From Lachnospiraceae bacterium (GTDB taxonomy: Bacteria; Bacillota; Clostridia; Lachnospirales; Lachnospiraceae): a stretch of 48,147 bases of DNA. A program made the translations under genes and the position numbers. Positions 40,832 to 48,147 of the stretch are shown in pieces (the stretch's first letter is position 1; each line of letters starts with the position of its first letter). Location: NCBI GenBank assembly GCA_016280395.1, contig JAEEGQ010000124.1, positions 1-48,147 of the forward strand. Direction: 5' to 3'. The notes beneath the pieces were generated by a model. The model had not been told where the DNA came from. It did not search any database and saw only the letters and a program-made list of their open reading frames with translations.

Positions 40832-42526
40832 ATGGGATATAGAGAGAAATACGAAGAATGGCTTGAAAGGCTCCCGGAGGATTCGAAGCTTCTTGAGGAG
40901 CTTAGGGGCATTAAGGACAATGAGACAGAGAAGGAAGAGCGCTTTTACAAGGATCTTTCCTTCGGAACGGCGGGCCTGCGCGGGAAAGTGGGCGCCGGCA
41001 CAAACATGATGAATATCTATACCGTGGGAAAAGCAACCCAGGGTATAGCGGACTATATTACAGGATACGGCAAAGAAGCCATGGACAAGGGCGTTGTCAT
41101 CGCCCACGATCCGAGGCACTTCTCAAGGGAGTTTTCCGAGCTTGCGGCAGGTATCTTTGCGGCAAACGGGATAAAGGTCTATTCCTTCCCGTCACTCCGT
41201 CCGACACCTGAGCTGGCGTTCATGATACGGCGCCTCGGTACCGTTTCCGGTATCAACATAACCGCATCGCATAATCCAAAAGAATACAACGGCTACAAGG
41301 CATACTGGGATGACGGATGCCAGGTTTCGTCGTCGGTTGCCGGCGGCATGACTGAAAAAATAAATGCCGTTGATATGTGGGAAGGCGTAAAGACATCTTC
41401 TTATGCCGAAGGTCTTGCAAACGGCAGCATCATCGAGCTTGGGCCCGAATATGACCGCGAATATCTTGACAAGATCGAATCCCTCGCGATACATGAGGGC
41501 GACGAGCTTGACCTTTCGATACCGCTTGTTTACACCCCACTTAACGGCTGTGGTTCGATCCCTTTCAGGCAGATGCTGAACGATCGCGGTTTTTCCAACT
41601 GGACGATCGTTCCGGAGCAGGAGAACCCGGATCCGGACTTTACAACTGTCGGCTATCCTAATCCGGAAGACCCCAAAGCTTTCAGGTTAAGCGAGGAATA
41701 CGGCAGGAAATTCGGTGCCGAGCTCCTTATGGCAACAGATCCGGATGCGGACCGCTTCGCCATCGAGATAAGGGATTCCGAAGGCAATTATGTTCCGCTT
41801 AACGGCAACCAGACAGGCTATCTGCTCGTAAATTACGTACTTGAAGGACACAAGACCGCCGGCACGCTTCCCGAAAAAGGCGCAATGGTCAAGTCGATAG
41901 TAACATCAACACTTTCAAATATCATCGCAAACGCCTACGGGGTTGAGATGTTTGAGACACTTACGGGCTTTAAGAACATCTGCGGCAAGATCCCTTACCT
42001 TCACGAGAACGGCTACAAGTACCTGTTTGGCTATGAGGAATCCGTAGGGTATGCAGCATGCGAGGATATCCGCGATAAAGACGGTATTTCCGCAGGCATG
42101 CTCGTTGCCGAGGCAGCGGCTTACTACCGCAAGCAGGGCAAGACGCTGTGGGATGTTCTGCAGGATATCTACGCGAAGTACGGGTATTTCGCGGAGGATG
42201 AGCCGAATATCATACTTGAGGGCATAGCAGGTTCGGAGCGCATCGGCAGGATGATGAAGACCTTCCGTGCAGAGCTTCCTAAGGAGATAGCGGGGATAAA
42301 GGTGGAAAAGGTCATCGACTACATCAACGGCTACGAGGATATCCCTCCCCAGAACGCCATCCGCCTGTTCCTCGAAAACGGCAGCTGGTTTGCCGTAAGG
42401 CCAAGCGGTACGGAGCCGAAGATCAAGTTCTACTTCTATTCAAAGCAGGATTCGCGCGAGGCTGCGCTTGACGTAAATGCAAGGATAAAAGCTGCCGTGC
42501 TTGACATCATAAATGCCATAGAGTAG
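40832..42526 (+). CDS. Phosphohexomutase (phosphoglucomutase/phosphomannomutase)
   Basis: 564 residues, the length of the longer PgcA-type enzymes. Interconverts hexose 1- and 6-phosphates. Active-site loop ITASHNPKEYNGYK with the phospho-Ser, metal loop DPDADRFA, sugar loop GYEESVGY and phosphate loop RPSGTEPKIKFYF are all intact. ATG 40832 has AAGGAGG in place; the frame from 40763 runs through the REP-like element. Supplies UDP-glucose precursors for polysaccharide or lipid glycosylation and links sugar uptake to glycolysis. No operon partner is evident. Confidence 0.92.
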   Translation: MGYREKYEEWLERLPEDSKLLEELRGIKDNETEKEERFYKDLSFGTAGLRGKVGAGTNMMNIYTVGKATQGIADYITGYGKEAMDKGVVIAHDPRHFSREFSELAAGIFAANGIKVYSFPSLRPTPELAFMIRRLGTVSGINITASHNPKEYNGYKAYWDDGCQVSSSVAGGMTEKINAVDMWEGVKTSSYAEGLANGSIIELGPEYDREYLDKIESLAIHEGDELDLSIPLVYTPLNGCGSIPFRQMLNDRGFSNWTIVPEQENPDPDFTTVGYPNPEDPKAFRLSEEYGRKFGAELLMATDPDADRFAIEIRDSEGNYVPLNGNQTGYLLVNYVLEGHKTAGTLPEKGAMVKSIVTSTLSNIIANAYGVEMFETLTGFKNICGKIPYLHENGYKYLFGYEESVGYAACEDIRDKDGISAGMLVAEAAAYYRKQGKTLWDVLQDIYAKYGYFAEDEPNIILEGIAGSERIGRMMKTFRAELPKEIAGIKVEKVIDYINGYEDIPPQNAIRLFLENGSWFAVRPSGTEPKIKFYFYSKQDSREAALDVNARIKAAVLDIINAIE

Positions 42527-42579
42527 CAAACTGTCGCTCCCGATGACAAAAAAAATTTGATATTTGTGCAATTTTTATG

Positions 42580-42608
42580 TTGACAAATAAAAATCAAAGT
42601 AGTATAAC
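42580..42608 (+). promoter_or_regulatory. Promoter of the HPr-like gene
   Basis: TTGACA (42580-42585), 17-bp spacer, TATAAC (42603-42608). The leader to ATG 42742 would be about 125 nt and contains an 18-codon ORF. Confidence 0.7.
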
Positions 42609-42640
42609 CTTGTAAACCGAAAAACATAAAAGCAGTTTCC

Positions 42641-42708
42641 AAGGAGAACGGATGCCCCATGAATACATGATGTTCACCGGCGGACACTCTTCGTTCCCTT
42701 GTAAATAA
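42641..42708 (+). promoter_or_regulatory. Leader of the HPr-like gene with an 18-codon ORF and SD-sequestering stem
   Basis: ATG 42652 sits behind AAGGAGA and opens MPHEYMMFTGGHSSFPCK, stop 42706. Its own Shine-Dalgarno segment aaggagaacg (42641-42650) is complementary, with one bulged A, to cgttccctt (42692-42700) at the end of the same ORF. Translation of the ORF would open the stem. The pairing and the reading frame are seen; regulation is inferred. Confidence 0.45.
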
Positions 42709-42741
42709 TACTACAGATCAAATCATCAGGAGGAAAAAAAC

Positions 42742-43002
42742 ATGACTATGACACAGGCACACAGCAGAACAAGGGTATGCCTTGACAGACCCGAAGATTC
42801 GGAAAAGTTCGTAAAACTTCTTAATTCCGACGGCACAACAGATAAATTCATCCTTGAAAACTTTGACGGAAGCCTTAAGGTAGATGCCCGTTCCTTACTC
42901 GGCGTTATCTACGCATCCGTAGAGTGGGCCGGAGAGACTTATCTTGTTAACACATCAAGGGATGCTGTTTATCCCGCAGGGATCAGGGAATTCTATATCT
43001 GA
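42742..43002 (+). CDS. HPr-family protein lacking the phospho-acceptor His
   Basis: 86 residues. The second half, VDARSLLGVIYASVEWAG, matches the HPr region that carries the regulatory Ser (KSIMGVMSL in classical HPr). The N-terminal half (LDRPEDSEKFVKLLNSDG) has no GLHARPA, so the His15 that takes phosphate from enzyme I is missing; this is an HPr-like rather than a functional phosphocarrier. RBS AGGAGG supports ATG 42742. A strong terminator follows, so it is transcribed alone. Similar short proteins are common in Lachnospiraceae; role unknown. Confidence 0.7.
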   Translation: MTMTQAHSRTRVCLDRPEDSEKFVKLLNSDGTTDKFILENFDGSLKVDARSLLGVIYASVEWAGETYLVNTSRDAVYPAGIREFYI

Positions 43003-43029
43003 CGGTCTCTTGAGGTTCGGTGAACGACA

Positions 43030-43072
43030 AAGCCCGGAAAGCCTTTTTAACGGCTTTCCGGGCTTTTTTTGT
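43030..43072 (+). terminator. Terminator of the HPr-like gene
   Basis: aagcccggaaagcc (43030-43043) pairs perfectly with ggctttccgggctt (43052-43065); TTTTTTT follows. Confidence 0.9.
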
Positions 43073-43134
43073 TGAGTTCCGGACATGGTTGATATACAAT
43101 TGAAAGAGATGTTTCGTGTCCGGAAAGGAAGAGC

Positions 43135-43866
43135 ATGATGTTTACCTGGCTGTTCAAAAGAAATAAATACGGAAAACGCAGGATATTAAAGGAGAATGTT
43201 GATGAATATCTCCTGAAAAACTATGGTGTTACGGGAGCTTCCTGTATCCGGGAAAAGGTGCTCAGTGGGTTTGTCCCGCTTTTGCAGGACGATTACGGAG
43301 TGAACAACTGCTGCAGCATAGCAAGCATCACATCCGCGCTTTATCACACGGGAGCGTTGTCTTCAAATACCGATAAGAAGGCTCACCCCGGCACTGATGT
43401 TACGGCCGCATCGGCAGGAACCCGTACAAAGAACGATGCGCCTGCAGAAACCCGTGCTCCCCTTGCAAAAGATGTTTTCGACAGAGTCTATAAAAACGCC
43501 AAACGGTTCTTCTTTGGGAAACGCGGAACCAATCCGTTCATGATAAAACCCATATTTGACAGGACGTTGAGACAGGCGGGCCGCAGCGCGCACACAAGAG
43601 TTGCTTTCGTAAAAGGCGTCGGAGTGCGGTTTGCAAGGATAACGAAGCTTATAGACAAGGGGATTCCCATGGTCTTTTCGCTGTTCCGCGACGGAAATGG
43701 CTTTTACGGAGACCATACCATGCTGATAGTAGGCTATGCTGTTTATTCCGCCGGCGGAAAGCAGCATCGTTTCCTGCTCCTGCACGACAATTGGGCAAAA
43801 ACAGTGTCATATCTCGATTTTGACAGGCTGCCGCCGGTCTGCTCGATAAACTGGCGCACCGTGTAA
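43135..43866 (+). CDS. C39-like papain-fold cysteine peptidase
   Basis: 243 residues, no clear signal peptide. Catalytic landmarks of the papain/C39 fold: LLQDDYGVNNCCSIASITSA with Gln51 and Cys59/60, then DHTMLIVGYAVY with the His and LHDNWAKTVSYL with the final Asn/Asp. A Thr/Ala-rich insert of about 40 residues lies between, so it is probably a soluble protease with a flexible loop. ATG 43135 or 43138 (ribosome site GGAAAGGA). Neither a double-glycine peptide gene nor an ABC transporter lies next to it, so it is not the usual bacteriocin-processing arrangement. Substrate unknown. Confidence 0.6.
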   Translation: MMFTWLFKRNKYGKRRILKENVDEYLLKNYGVTGASCIREKVLSGFVPLLQDDYGVNNCCSIASITSALYHTGALSSNTDKKAHPGTDVTAASAGTRTKNDAPAETRAPLAKDVFDRVYKNAKRFFFGKRGTNPFMIKPIFDRTLRQAGRSAHTRVAFVKGVGVRFARITKLIDKGIPMVFSLFRDGNGFYGDHTMLIVGYAVYSAGGKQHRFLLLHDNWAKTVSYLDFDRLPPVCSINWRTV

Positions 43867-43904
43867 CATTTTTCTGCGGAAAGGTACTTATAAGGTGAAA
43901 GGGG

Positions 43905-43930
43905 AAAACAGAGGCGGAAGCTCTGTTTTT
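43905..43930 (+). terminator. Hairpin and T run directly before the sigma factor RBS
   Basis: aaaacagag (43905-43913) pairs with ctctgtttt (43921-43929), 7-nt loop, followed by TT; the GAGGG ribosome site begins at 43931. It ends the peptidase transcript and would attenuate read-through into the sigma gene. Confidence 0.65.
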
Positions 43931-43940
43931 GAGGGTTAAA

Positions 43941-44537
43941 ATGCGGCAGATATCTGAAACAGACGACAAAGCTATAATAGAGCTGCTGTTTGCACGGTCC
44001 GGGAAGGCACTGGATGTGCTTGGCGCAAAGTACGGCAAACTTGCAAGGCATATTGCCGCAAACCACCTTTCTGACGCAAGGGATGAAGAGGAATGCGTAA
44101 ATGATGCGATGATGGCTGTATGGAACTCGATCCCGCCCAATAGGCCGGATTCTTTGATGGCGTACTTTTGCGGGATAGTCCGCAATCTGTCGATCAAAAA
44201 GTATCACAGAGCGGAAAACGGAAAAACGGAGTATATCGCAAGTTTTGAGGAACTTTGCAGTCTCGAGCGGGAGACTGCGCCGACAGCCGAGGAGACAGCC
44301 TTAAAAAACGCAGACAACAAAGTAATTTCATCCTATGCAAATGAGTTTCTTTCAAAGCTTTCAAAAGAGAACAGGGTACTGTTCATCCGAAGGTTCTGGT
44401 ATTGCGACTCCTATGCGGACATCGCGAAAATGACGGGCCTTTCGGAGGGCACTTTGCGAACCCGCATCAACAGGCTCAAAGCGCAGATGAAGGCTTTCCT
44501 CGCAGAGAAAGGAGTTACGGGATGGAACAGGGAATGA
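43941..44537 (+). CDS. ECF-like sigma-70 family sigma factor
   Basis: 198 residues. Region 2 has EECVNDAMMAVWNSIPPNRPDSLMAYFCGIVRNLSIKKYHR; region 4 has FIRRFWYCDSYADIAKMTGL and SEGTLRTRINRLKAQMKAFL, the promoter -35-binding helix-turn-helix. The N-terminus is short and region 3 is missing, as in ECF factors. ATG 43941 is five bases behind GAGGG. Its end overlaps the following membrane protein gene by 16 bp, the usual layout of a sigma and its regulator. Regulon unknown. Confidence 0.85.
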   Translation: MRQISETDDKAIIELLFARSGKALDVLGAKYGKLARHIAANHLSDARDEEECVNDAMMAVWNSIPPNRPDSLMAYFCGIVRNLSIKKYHRAENGKTEYIASFEELCSLERETAPTAEETALKNADNKVISSYANEFLSKLSKENRVLFIRRFWYCDSYADIAKMTGLSEGTLRTRINRLKAQMKAFLAEKGVTGWNRE

Positions 44538-45271
44538 AGCAGGATACGGAGCATTTAACAAAAAAGGAGATGGAACAATTCCTCGACGAAATTGACGACA
44601 GATACATAGAAGAGGCGGGAAATCCGGAAAAGATCTTCTTAAGGCGCACGCAGATAATAAGGATCGCAGCGGCAGCCGCGGCAGTTCTGATCGTGGCGGT
44701 GCTTGCGACAGGCGTTATACGGAAACAGATTCTGAGAAACAGGAAACTTGACAGCACATATCCGAACGACCTGCCGTTATCTTATTCGGAAAATGCAAGG
44801 TATATGCCTATGAATGGTGACTGGCAGGGGTATCCGGAGCCGGAGGACCTTGTAAATGCATGCTCGGACATATATCTGGGGAAACTGACAGATATTTCAT
44901 ACGAGGTTCTTGACGAAGGAAACGATAAAAGAATACTTTATACGATATATACCGTCAGTGTTGAAAAACAGTATAAGGGCGAAAAACAGGACATTTGCAG
45001 GATCAGGCTCTACGGCGGTATTCCCGGATATAAAGAAGACGAACAGTATGAAAAGATGGTGGAAGCAGGCCTCATTGAACGGGACAGCGGAATGATGATA
45101 TATTATCCCTGTTCAAATCCGAGGTGCAATATAGCGGTCGGAAACACATATCTGTTCTGTGTAAAAAGGCATTCGGGAAACCCGACCTTCGACGGAGTCA
45201 TAAACCCCTATCAGTTTGCCCACGACCCGGATTCTGCAAACGCAGGCTCGATCATCGAATGGTGTAAATAA
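44522..45271 (+). CDS. Membrane regulator of the sigma factor (anti-sigma-like)
   Basis: 249 residues from ATG 44522, behind AAAGGAG; overlaps the sigma gene by 16 bp. A cytoplasmic acidic helix (LTKKEMEQFLDEIDDRYIEE) is followed by one membrane helix (AAAAAAVLIVAVLATGVI). The extracytoplasmic domain (PEDLVNACSDIYLGKLTDIS, then YTIYTVSVEKQYKGEK) resembles the OB-like domain found in many Firmicutes anti-sigma-like proteins. The layout fits an anti-sigma factor, though a conserved anti-sigma domain is not certain. It may also be a sigma-dependent effector. Confidence 0.7.
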   Translation: MEQGMKQDTEHLTKKEMEQFLDEIDDRYIEEAGNPEKIFLRRTQIIRIAAAAAAVLIVAVLATGVIRKQILRNRKLDSTYPNDLPLSYSENARYMPMNGDWQGYPEPEDLVNACSDIYLGKLTDISYEVLDEGNDKRILYTIYTVSVEKQYKGEKQDICRIRLYGGIPGYKEDEQYEKMVEAGLIERDSGMMIYYPCSNPRCNIAVGNTYLFCVKRHSGNPTFDGVINPYQFAHDPDSANAGSIIEWCK

Positions 45272-45279
45272 AATAGTGC

Positions 45280-45337
45280 TTGACAAAATTGGTCTATCGG
45301 TATAGACTCAAAGTGTGGTCTATATCGATAGACCAAT
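45280..45337 (+). promoter_or_regulatory. Promoter with double BlaI/MecI-like dyads
   Basis: TTGACA (45280-45285), 17-bp spacer, TAGACT (45303-45308). Dyad 1 gtctat-cggt-atagac (45292-45307) lies over the spacer and -10; dyad 2 ggtctat-atcg-atagacc (45317-45334) covers the start. attggtctatcg (45288-45299) and cgatagaccaat (45326-45337) form a perfect 12-bp outer repeat. Dyad centres are 26 bp apart. Double dyads spanning the -10 and start are usual for BlaI/MecI repressors; the repressor gene is not in the window. Confidence 0.75.
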
Positions 45338-45357
45338 TTGCGTCGAGAGGATAACTT

Positions 45358-46611
45358 ATGCACAAAATCTTCCGGAAAATCCTGAACTACAAAAAGCCCG
45401 CATTTTGGGCGATAATCGCCGTATTGGTTGCGTCTGTGGTATTGATCGTATTTCTTGTGACGAATCCGAAGAACAATGAACCGGCGAAGAAAGACGATCC
45501 TGCGGTAACAGGCGATCCTGCAGCAGCAGACGATCCGACTGCGATAACGGTTGACGCGACCGCTCCGTTGCTCGGATACAACTTATACAGTGATGGCGGA
45601 CAGGTGGATTTTGTCAGTAAAAAAATAAAGCTTAAAGAGTATCCGGGAGAAGTGTTTGAACTGTCGCCGGAGTTTACCGTCACATCTTCCAAAGGTACAA
45701 GAATGATCTTTACGGCTGCTGAGAAGATATTGATTTATGACCTGACCGGTGACGGCAAGCCGGATTTCTGTTTCGAACTGGATGTGGGCTCCGGAATAAT
45801 TGACCACAGGATTATCGTATATGATCATTCGACCGGGGAAATGTACGAACTTTCGGGGCGTAAGGAGCATAAAGATTATTGGCTTGAAGAACAGAACGAC
45901 ACTTTGGTTGTCAGAGAAGGAAACTTCCGGAAGAAAGGACTGTCTAAACCCTACGAGAAGATCGTTTTCAGCGACGGAATGCTGAAATGCGTTTCGGAGG
46001 ACGGCAAGGATACAGCAGAGTTTGCGAAAGTATCGTATTCTGTTTATGTACATGAGTATGGGCCCTACGAGTGGAGCGGAAAGGATATCACAAGCACCCT
46101 GTTTGATGCTGTCAGGGGTGAGTACTATTATATTACCGAAACACGCGATTTCGATACAACGATGAGTATTGGCCGGGGCGGAAATTTCCGGGGCGTGTTT
46201 AACGAATTTGAATCGGGCGCTGACGGGACAGGGAAAATAAAAAACTATTCCATGTCTTTTACCGGGGCGTTCAAAAATGTCAGACGCATCGGCGACTGCA
46301 TTTATTCATTCGAGCTCAGTGAGTTGAACGACGATATACTCATAGAAACAAGCAGTTACCTGTTTGAGGAAAAAAAACACGGGTTCATAGACTGCAAGGA
46401 ATTCAACGCATATCTTCCGGGCTGCAGTAAGGCTGATATTCCGCAGGATGTGCTCAATGCGCTTGTCAAAATAATAAATGTAGATCCTGAGCTTGTGTTC
46501 TACGATGACAAGCTGACGGTAATGTTTATATATACCGTGACTACCGGGAACGATCATAAGGAACAGGTTTTTGTACGGAATCGTGCGCCGTCGGCGGAAG
46601 AAGATATGTAG
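45358..46611 (+). CDS. Sensor-only paralogue of the adjacent M56/BlaR1-like protein
   Basis: 417 residues. After eight residues (MHKIFRKI) it reads LNYKKPAFWAIIAVLVASVV, then LIVFLVTNPKNNEPA, the membrane helix and following residues of the M56 gene at 46624 almost residue for residue. The extracytoplasmic part keeps YPGEVFEL, FTVTSSKGTR, DLTGDGKPD, GSGIIDHR and VYDHSTGEMYEL. So this gene holds the sensor half, without the four-helix/protease half. Translation starts behind GAGAGGA with the BlaI-like promoter immediately ahead. It may act as a decoy, a partner of the full receptor, or a remnant. The DNA match starts sharply at atcctgaactacaaaaag. Confidence 0.75.
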   Translation: MHKIFRKILNYKKPAFWAIIAVLVASVVLIVFLVTNPKNNEPAKKDDPAVTGDPAAADDPTAITVDATAPLLGYNLYSDGGQVDFVSKKIKLKEYPGEVFELSPEFTVTSSKGTRMIFTAAEKILIYDLTGDGKPDFCFELDVGSGIIDHRIIVYDHSTGEMYELSGRKEHKDYWLEEQNDTLVVREGNFRKKGLSKPYEKIVFSDGMLKCVSEDGKDTAEFAKVSYSVYVHEYGPYEWSGKDITSTLFDAVRGEYYYITETRDFDTTMSIGRGGNFRGVFNEFESGADGTGKIKNYSMSFTGAFKNVRRIGDCIYSFELSELNDDILIETSSYLFEEKKHGFIDCKEFNAYLPGCSKADIPQDVLNALVKIINVDPELVFYDDKLTVMFIYTVTTGNDHKEQVFVRNRAPSAEEDM

Positions 46612-46623
46612 AGAGGTTGACTT

Positions 46624-48147
46624 ATGGATACGATTTTTTTGAAAATCCTTAATATGACTATTACGGCAAGCTGGCTTATCCTTGCTGTTATACTTGTGCG
46701 CCTGCTGTTTAAGAAGGCTCCGAAATGGGTTATTTGCCTGCTTTGGGCGCTTGTTGCGATAAGACTTGTCTGCCCTGTTTCGATAGAGAGCGTCTTAAGC
46801 CTTGTACCGAGCGCAGAAACTATACCCGCAGATATTCAGACAGCTGAGGAGCCCGAGATCAGAACAGGGATCGGTGCATTCAATTCAACCTTAAATCCAA
46901 TGATCCGGGAGTATTTATCACCGCGGGGAAACGAAACACCTGAGGCTTCGCAGAACGGAAATGGTACAGACATATCGCAGGCTGATCCCGTTCAGGGTGA
47001 TACAAAGCCTGCCGGCACAAACCCGGCCGAAACAAATCCAGCTGCTACATCTTCGCCCGCCGCGCAGAATACAAAAACGACCGCAACACCCATGCAGAAC
47101 ATCGTATCCGTGCTTACGGTCATCTGGCTTGCAGGCGTTGCCGCAATGACTGTCTATGCTGCGGTAAGCTACATAAGGCTTAAACACCGCGTAAAGGCCT
47201 CATACCGCTCGGAAAACGGCGCTTTCTTCTGCGATGATATCGATCTGCCGTTTATTCTCGGTATCATCAGGCCGAGGATCTACATTCCTTCGACGCTGAA
47301 CGGGCGTAGTCTTGAAAATGTGCTTGCGCATGAGAAAACGCATATAAAACGCGGTGATCATCTTTGGAAACCTCTGGGTTTCCTGCTGCTTTCGGTTTAC
47401 TGGTTCAATCCGCTCTGCTGGCTGGCATACATACTGCTTTGCAGGGATATCGAAATGGCCTGCGACGAGCGCGTTATCCGTGATATGAGCAAAGACGAGA
47501 TCGCAGAATATTCGCAGACACTGCTGGAATGCAGCACTGCCGGGAAAAGATATTACAATATTGCCGCCTGCCCGCTGGCTTTCGGAGCCGTTGACGTGAA
47601 ACAGCGCATAAAGGGTATCCTGAACTACAAAAAGCCCGCATTCTGGGTGATAATCGCCGCATTGGCCGCGTCTGTTGTGCTGATGGTATTTCTTATGACA
47701 AATCCAAAGAAAAATGAACCTGCCGGTGAACCTACAGCCACACCAACCGGCTCCGCAACGGAACTTTCGACTACGCCTGCCGTTAACGGCGGCATTCCCG
47801 TAGAAGACCGGCCGGATGCGAAAACGTGGCGTCTTTATGATTATAAATATCCAAATACAGAACAATTGACCCTGGAAGAATACCCGGGTGATGTGTTCTC
47901 TATTTCTGATGGAAATCCGGGGTTTACCGTGACATCCGAAAAAGGAACAAGGTCTATCATGAGAGATTTCCCTAACTACAATTTTGATGCTTTCATTTGT
48001 GACCTTACGGGAGACGGTAAGCCTGAGATATGCCTGAACGCAAGTAACGGTTCCGGAATTGTTGATCAAAGGGTTTATGTTTATGAGCACACAACCGGAA
48101 GGATCTATGTTCTCGAGGAACGGATGAAATACGATTATATGATTCAA
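46624..48147 (+). CDS. M56-family (BlaR1/MecR1-like) membrane metalloprotease receptor, 3' end beyond window
   Basis: 508 codons, still open at the window edge. Starts ATG 46624 behind GAGAGG, 12 bp after the sensor-only paralogue. Layout: two N-terminal helices, a Thr/Ala/Asn-rich extracytoplasmic loop, then helices around the zinc protease site HEKTH (His236, His240) with the downstream Glu in MACDERVI. After the protease comes the fourth helix, which shares sequence with the 45358 gene (ILNYKKPAFWVII), then an extracytoplasmic sensor (FTVTSEKGTRSIM, then DLTGDGKPEICLNASNGSG). Classical BlaR1 senses beta-lactam through a transpeptidase-like domain; this sensor is different, so the ligand is unknown. 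No blaI gene lies between the promoter and this gene. Confidence 0.88.
   Translation, partial: MDTIFLKILNMTITASWLILAVILVRLLFKKAPKWVICLLWALVAIRLVCPVSIESVLSLVPSAETIPADIQTAEEPEIRTGIGAFNSTLNPMIREYLSPRGNETPEASQNGNGTDISQADPVQGDTKPAGTNPAETNPAATSSPAAQNTKTTATPMQNIVSVLTVIWLAGVAAMTVYAAVSYIRLKHRVKASYRSENGAFFCDDIDLPFILGIIRPRIYIPSTLNGRSLENVLAHEKTHIKRGDHLWKPLGFLLLSVYWFNPLCWLAYILLCRDIEMACDERVIRDMSKDEIAEYSQTLLECSTAGKRYYNIAACPLAFGAVDVKQRIKGILNYKKPAFWVIIAALAASVVLMVFLMTNPKKNEPAGEPTATPTGSATELSTTPAVNGGIPVEDRPDAKTWRLYDYKYPNTEQLTLEEYPGDVFSISDGNPGFTVTSEKGTRSIMRDFPNYNFDAFICDLTGDGKPEICLNASNGSGIVDQRVYVYEHTTGRIYVLEERMKYDYMIQ

Noticed and set aside
1-48147. CRISPR arrays, tRNA or rRNA genes, intact insertion sequences, prophage
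   Set aside because: None seen on reading; no regularly spaced repeats, no transposase or integrase motifs. Absence by eye is not proof.

Overview
The window looks like chromosome of a Clostridia bacterium, most likely Lachnospiraceae (Butyrivibrio/Roseburia-like). This rests on the mid-GC codon use, AAGGAGG-type ribosome sites, lipoproteins with Thr/Pro linkers, PadR-DUF2812, GntR(YtrA)-ABC and M56/BlaR1-like modules, an Lsa-like ABC-F protein, and rubrerythrin in place of catalase. That is family recognition, not a search result. No rRNA, tRNA, CRISPR array or intact insertion sequence was seen.

Layout. 1-2.4 kb: an eroded region with the 3' end of an aminoglycoside adenylyltransferase gene, an aldehyde dehydrogenase gene and a twice-broken GH2 beta-galactosidase remnant. 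2.4-5.1 kb: a sugar-binding lipoprotein translationally coupled to a membrane diguanylate cyclase. 5.1-9.2 kb: a PadR-DUF2812 operon with a three-copy operator, then an XRE-type regulator overlapping an MFS exporter. 9.2-9.6 kb: a GC-rich, hairpin-rich, gene-free block. 9.6-16.5 kb: a secreted-protein cluster (metallophosphatase lipoprotein, DUF4832-like glycosidase, beta-helix lipoprotein) divided by a mirror-symmetric divergent promoter. 16.6-20.6 kb: PLDc_N protein, ABC exporter, GntR regulator and a large membrane protein. 20.65-25.1 kb: an ABC-F ribosome-protection gene behind an apparent transcription attenuator, then a TetR-ABC exporter operon. 25.1-26.7 kb: divergent YitT and MntP. 26.9-33.9 kb, minus strand: a tandem-repeat lipoprotein, a complete carbohydrate ABC importer (ATPase, two permeases, binding protein) and an FRG-domain protein. 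34.3-40.7 kb: a glycosyltransferase with a MarR-like tail, NagA, an alpha/beta hydrolase, a hybrid histidine kinase and a rubrerythrin with two zinc ribbons. 40.8-43.9 kb: phosphohexomutase, an HPr-like protein with a structured leader, and a C39-like cysteine peptidase. 43.9-48.1 kb: a sigma/anti-sigma pair, then a BlaI-type operator driving a sensor-only paralogue of an M56 (BlaR1-like) receptor whose full-length copy follows and runs off the window.

How the genes may work together. Much of the region concerns sensing the envelope or antibiotics (ABC-F attenuator, TetR-ABC, GntR-ABC, XRE-MFS, sigma/anti-sigma, BlaR1-like locus) or acquiring and sensing carbohydrates (binding-protein/GGDEF pair, secreted polysaccharide-active proteins, ABC importer, NagA, phosphohexomutase).

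The strongest candidates for something new are: (1) the sensor-only BlaR1 paralogue under a double dyad operator with no BlaI gene in the window; (2) the glycosyltransferase-MarR-like fusion; (3) the three-codon upstream ORF and terminator ahead of the ABC-F gene; (4) the mirror-image divergent promoter of the secreted-protein cluster.
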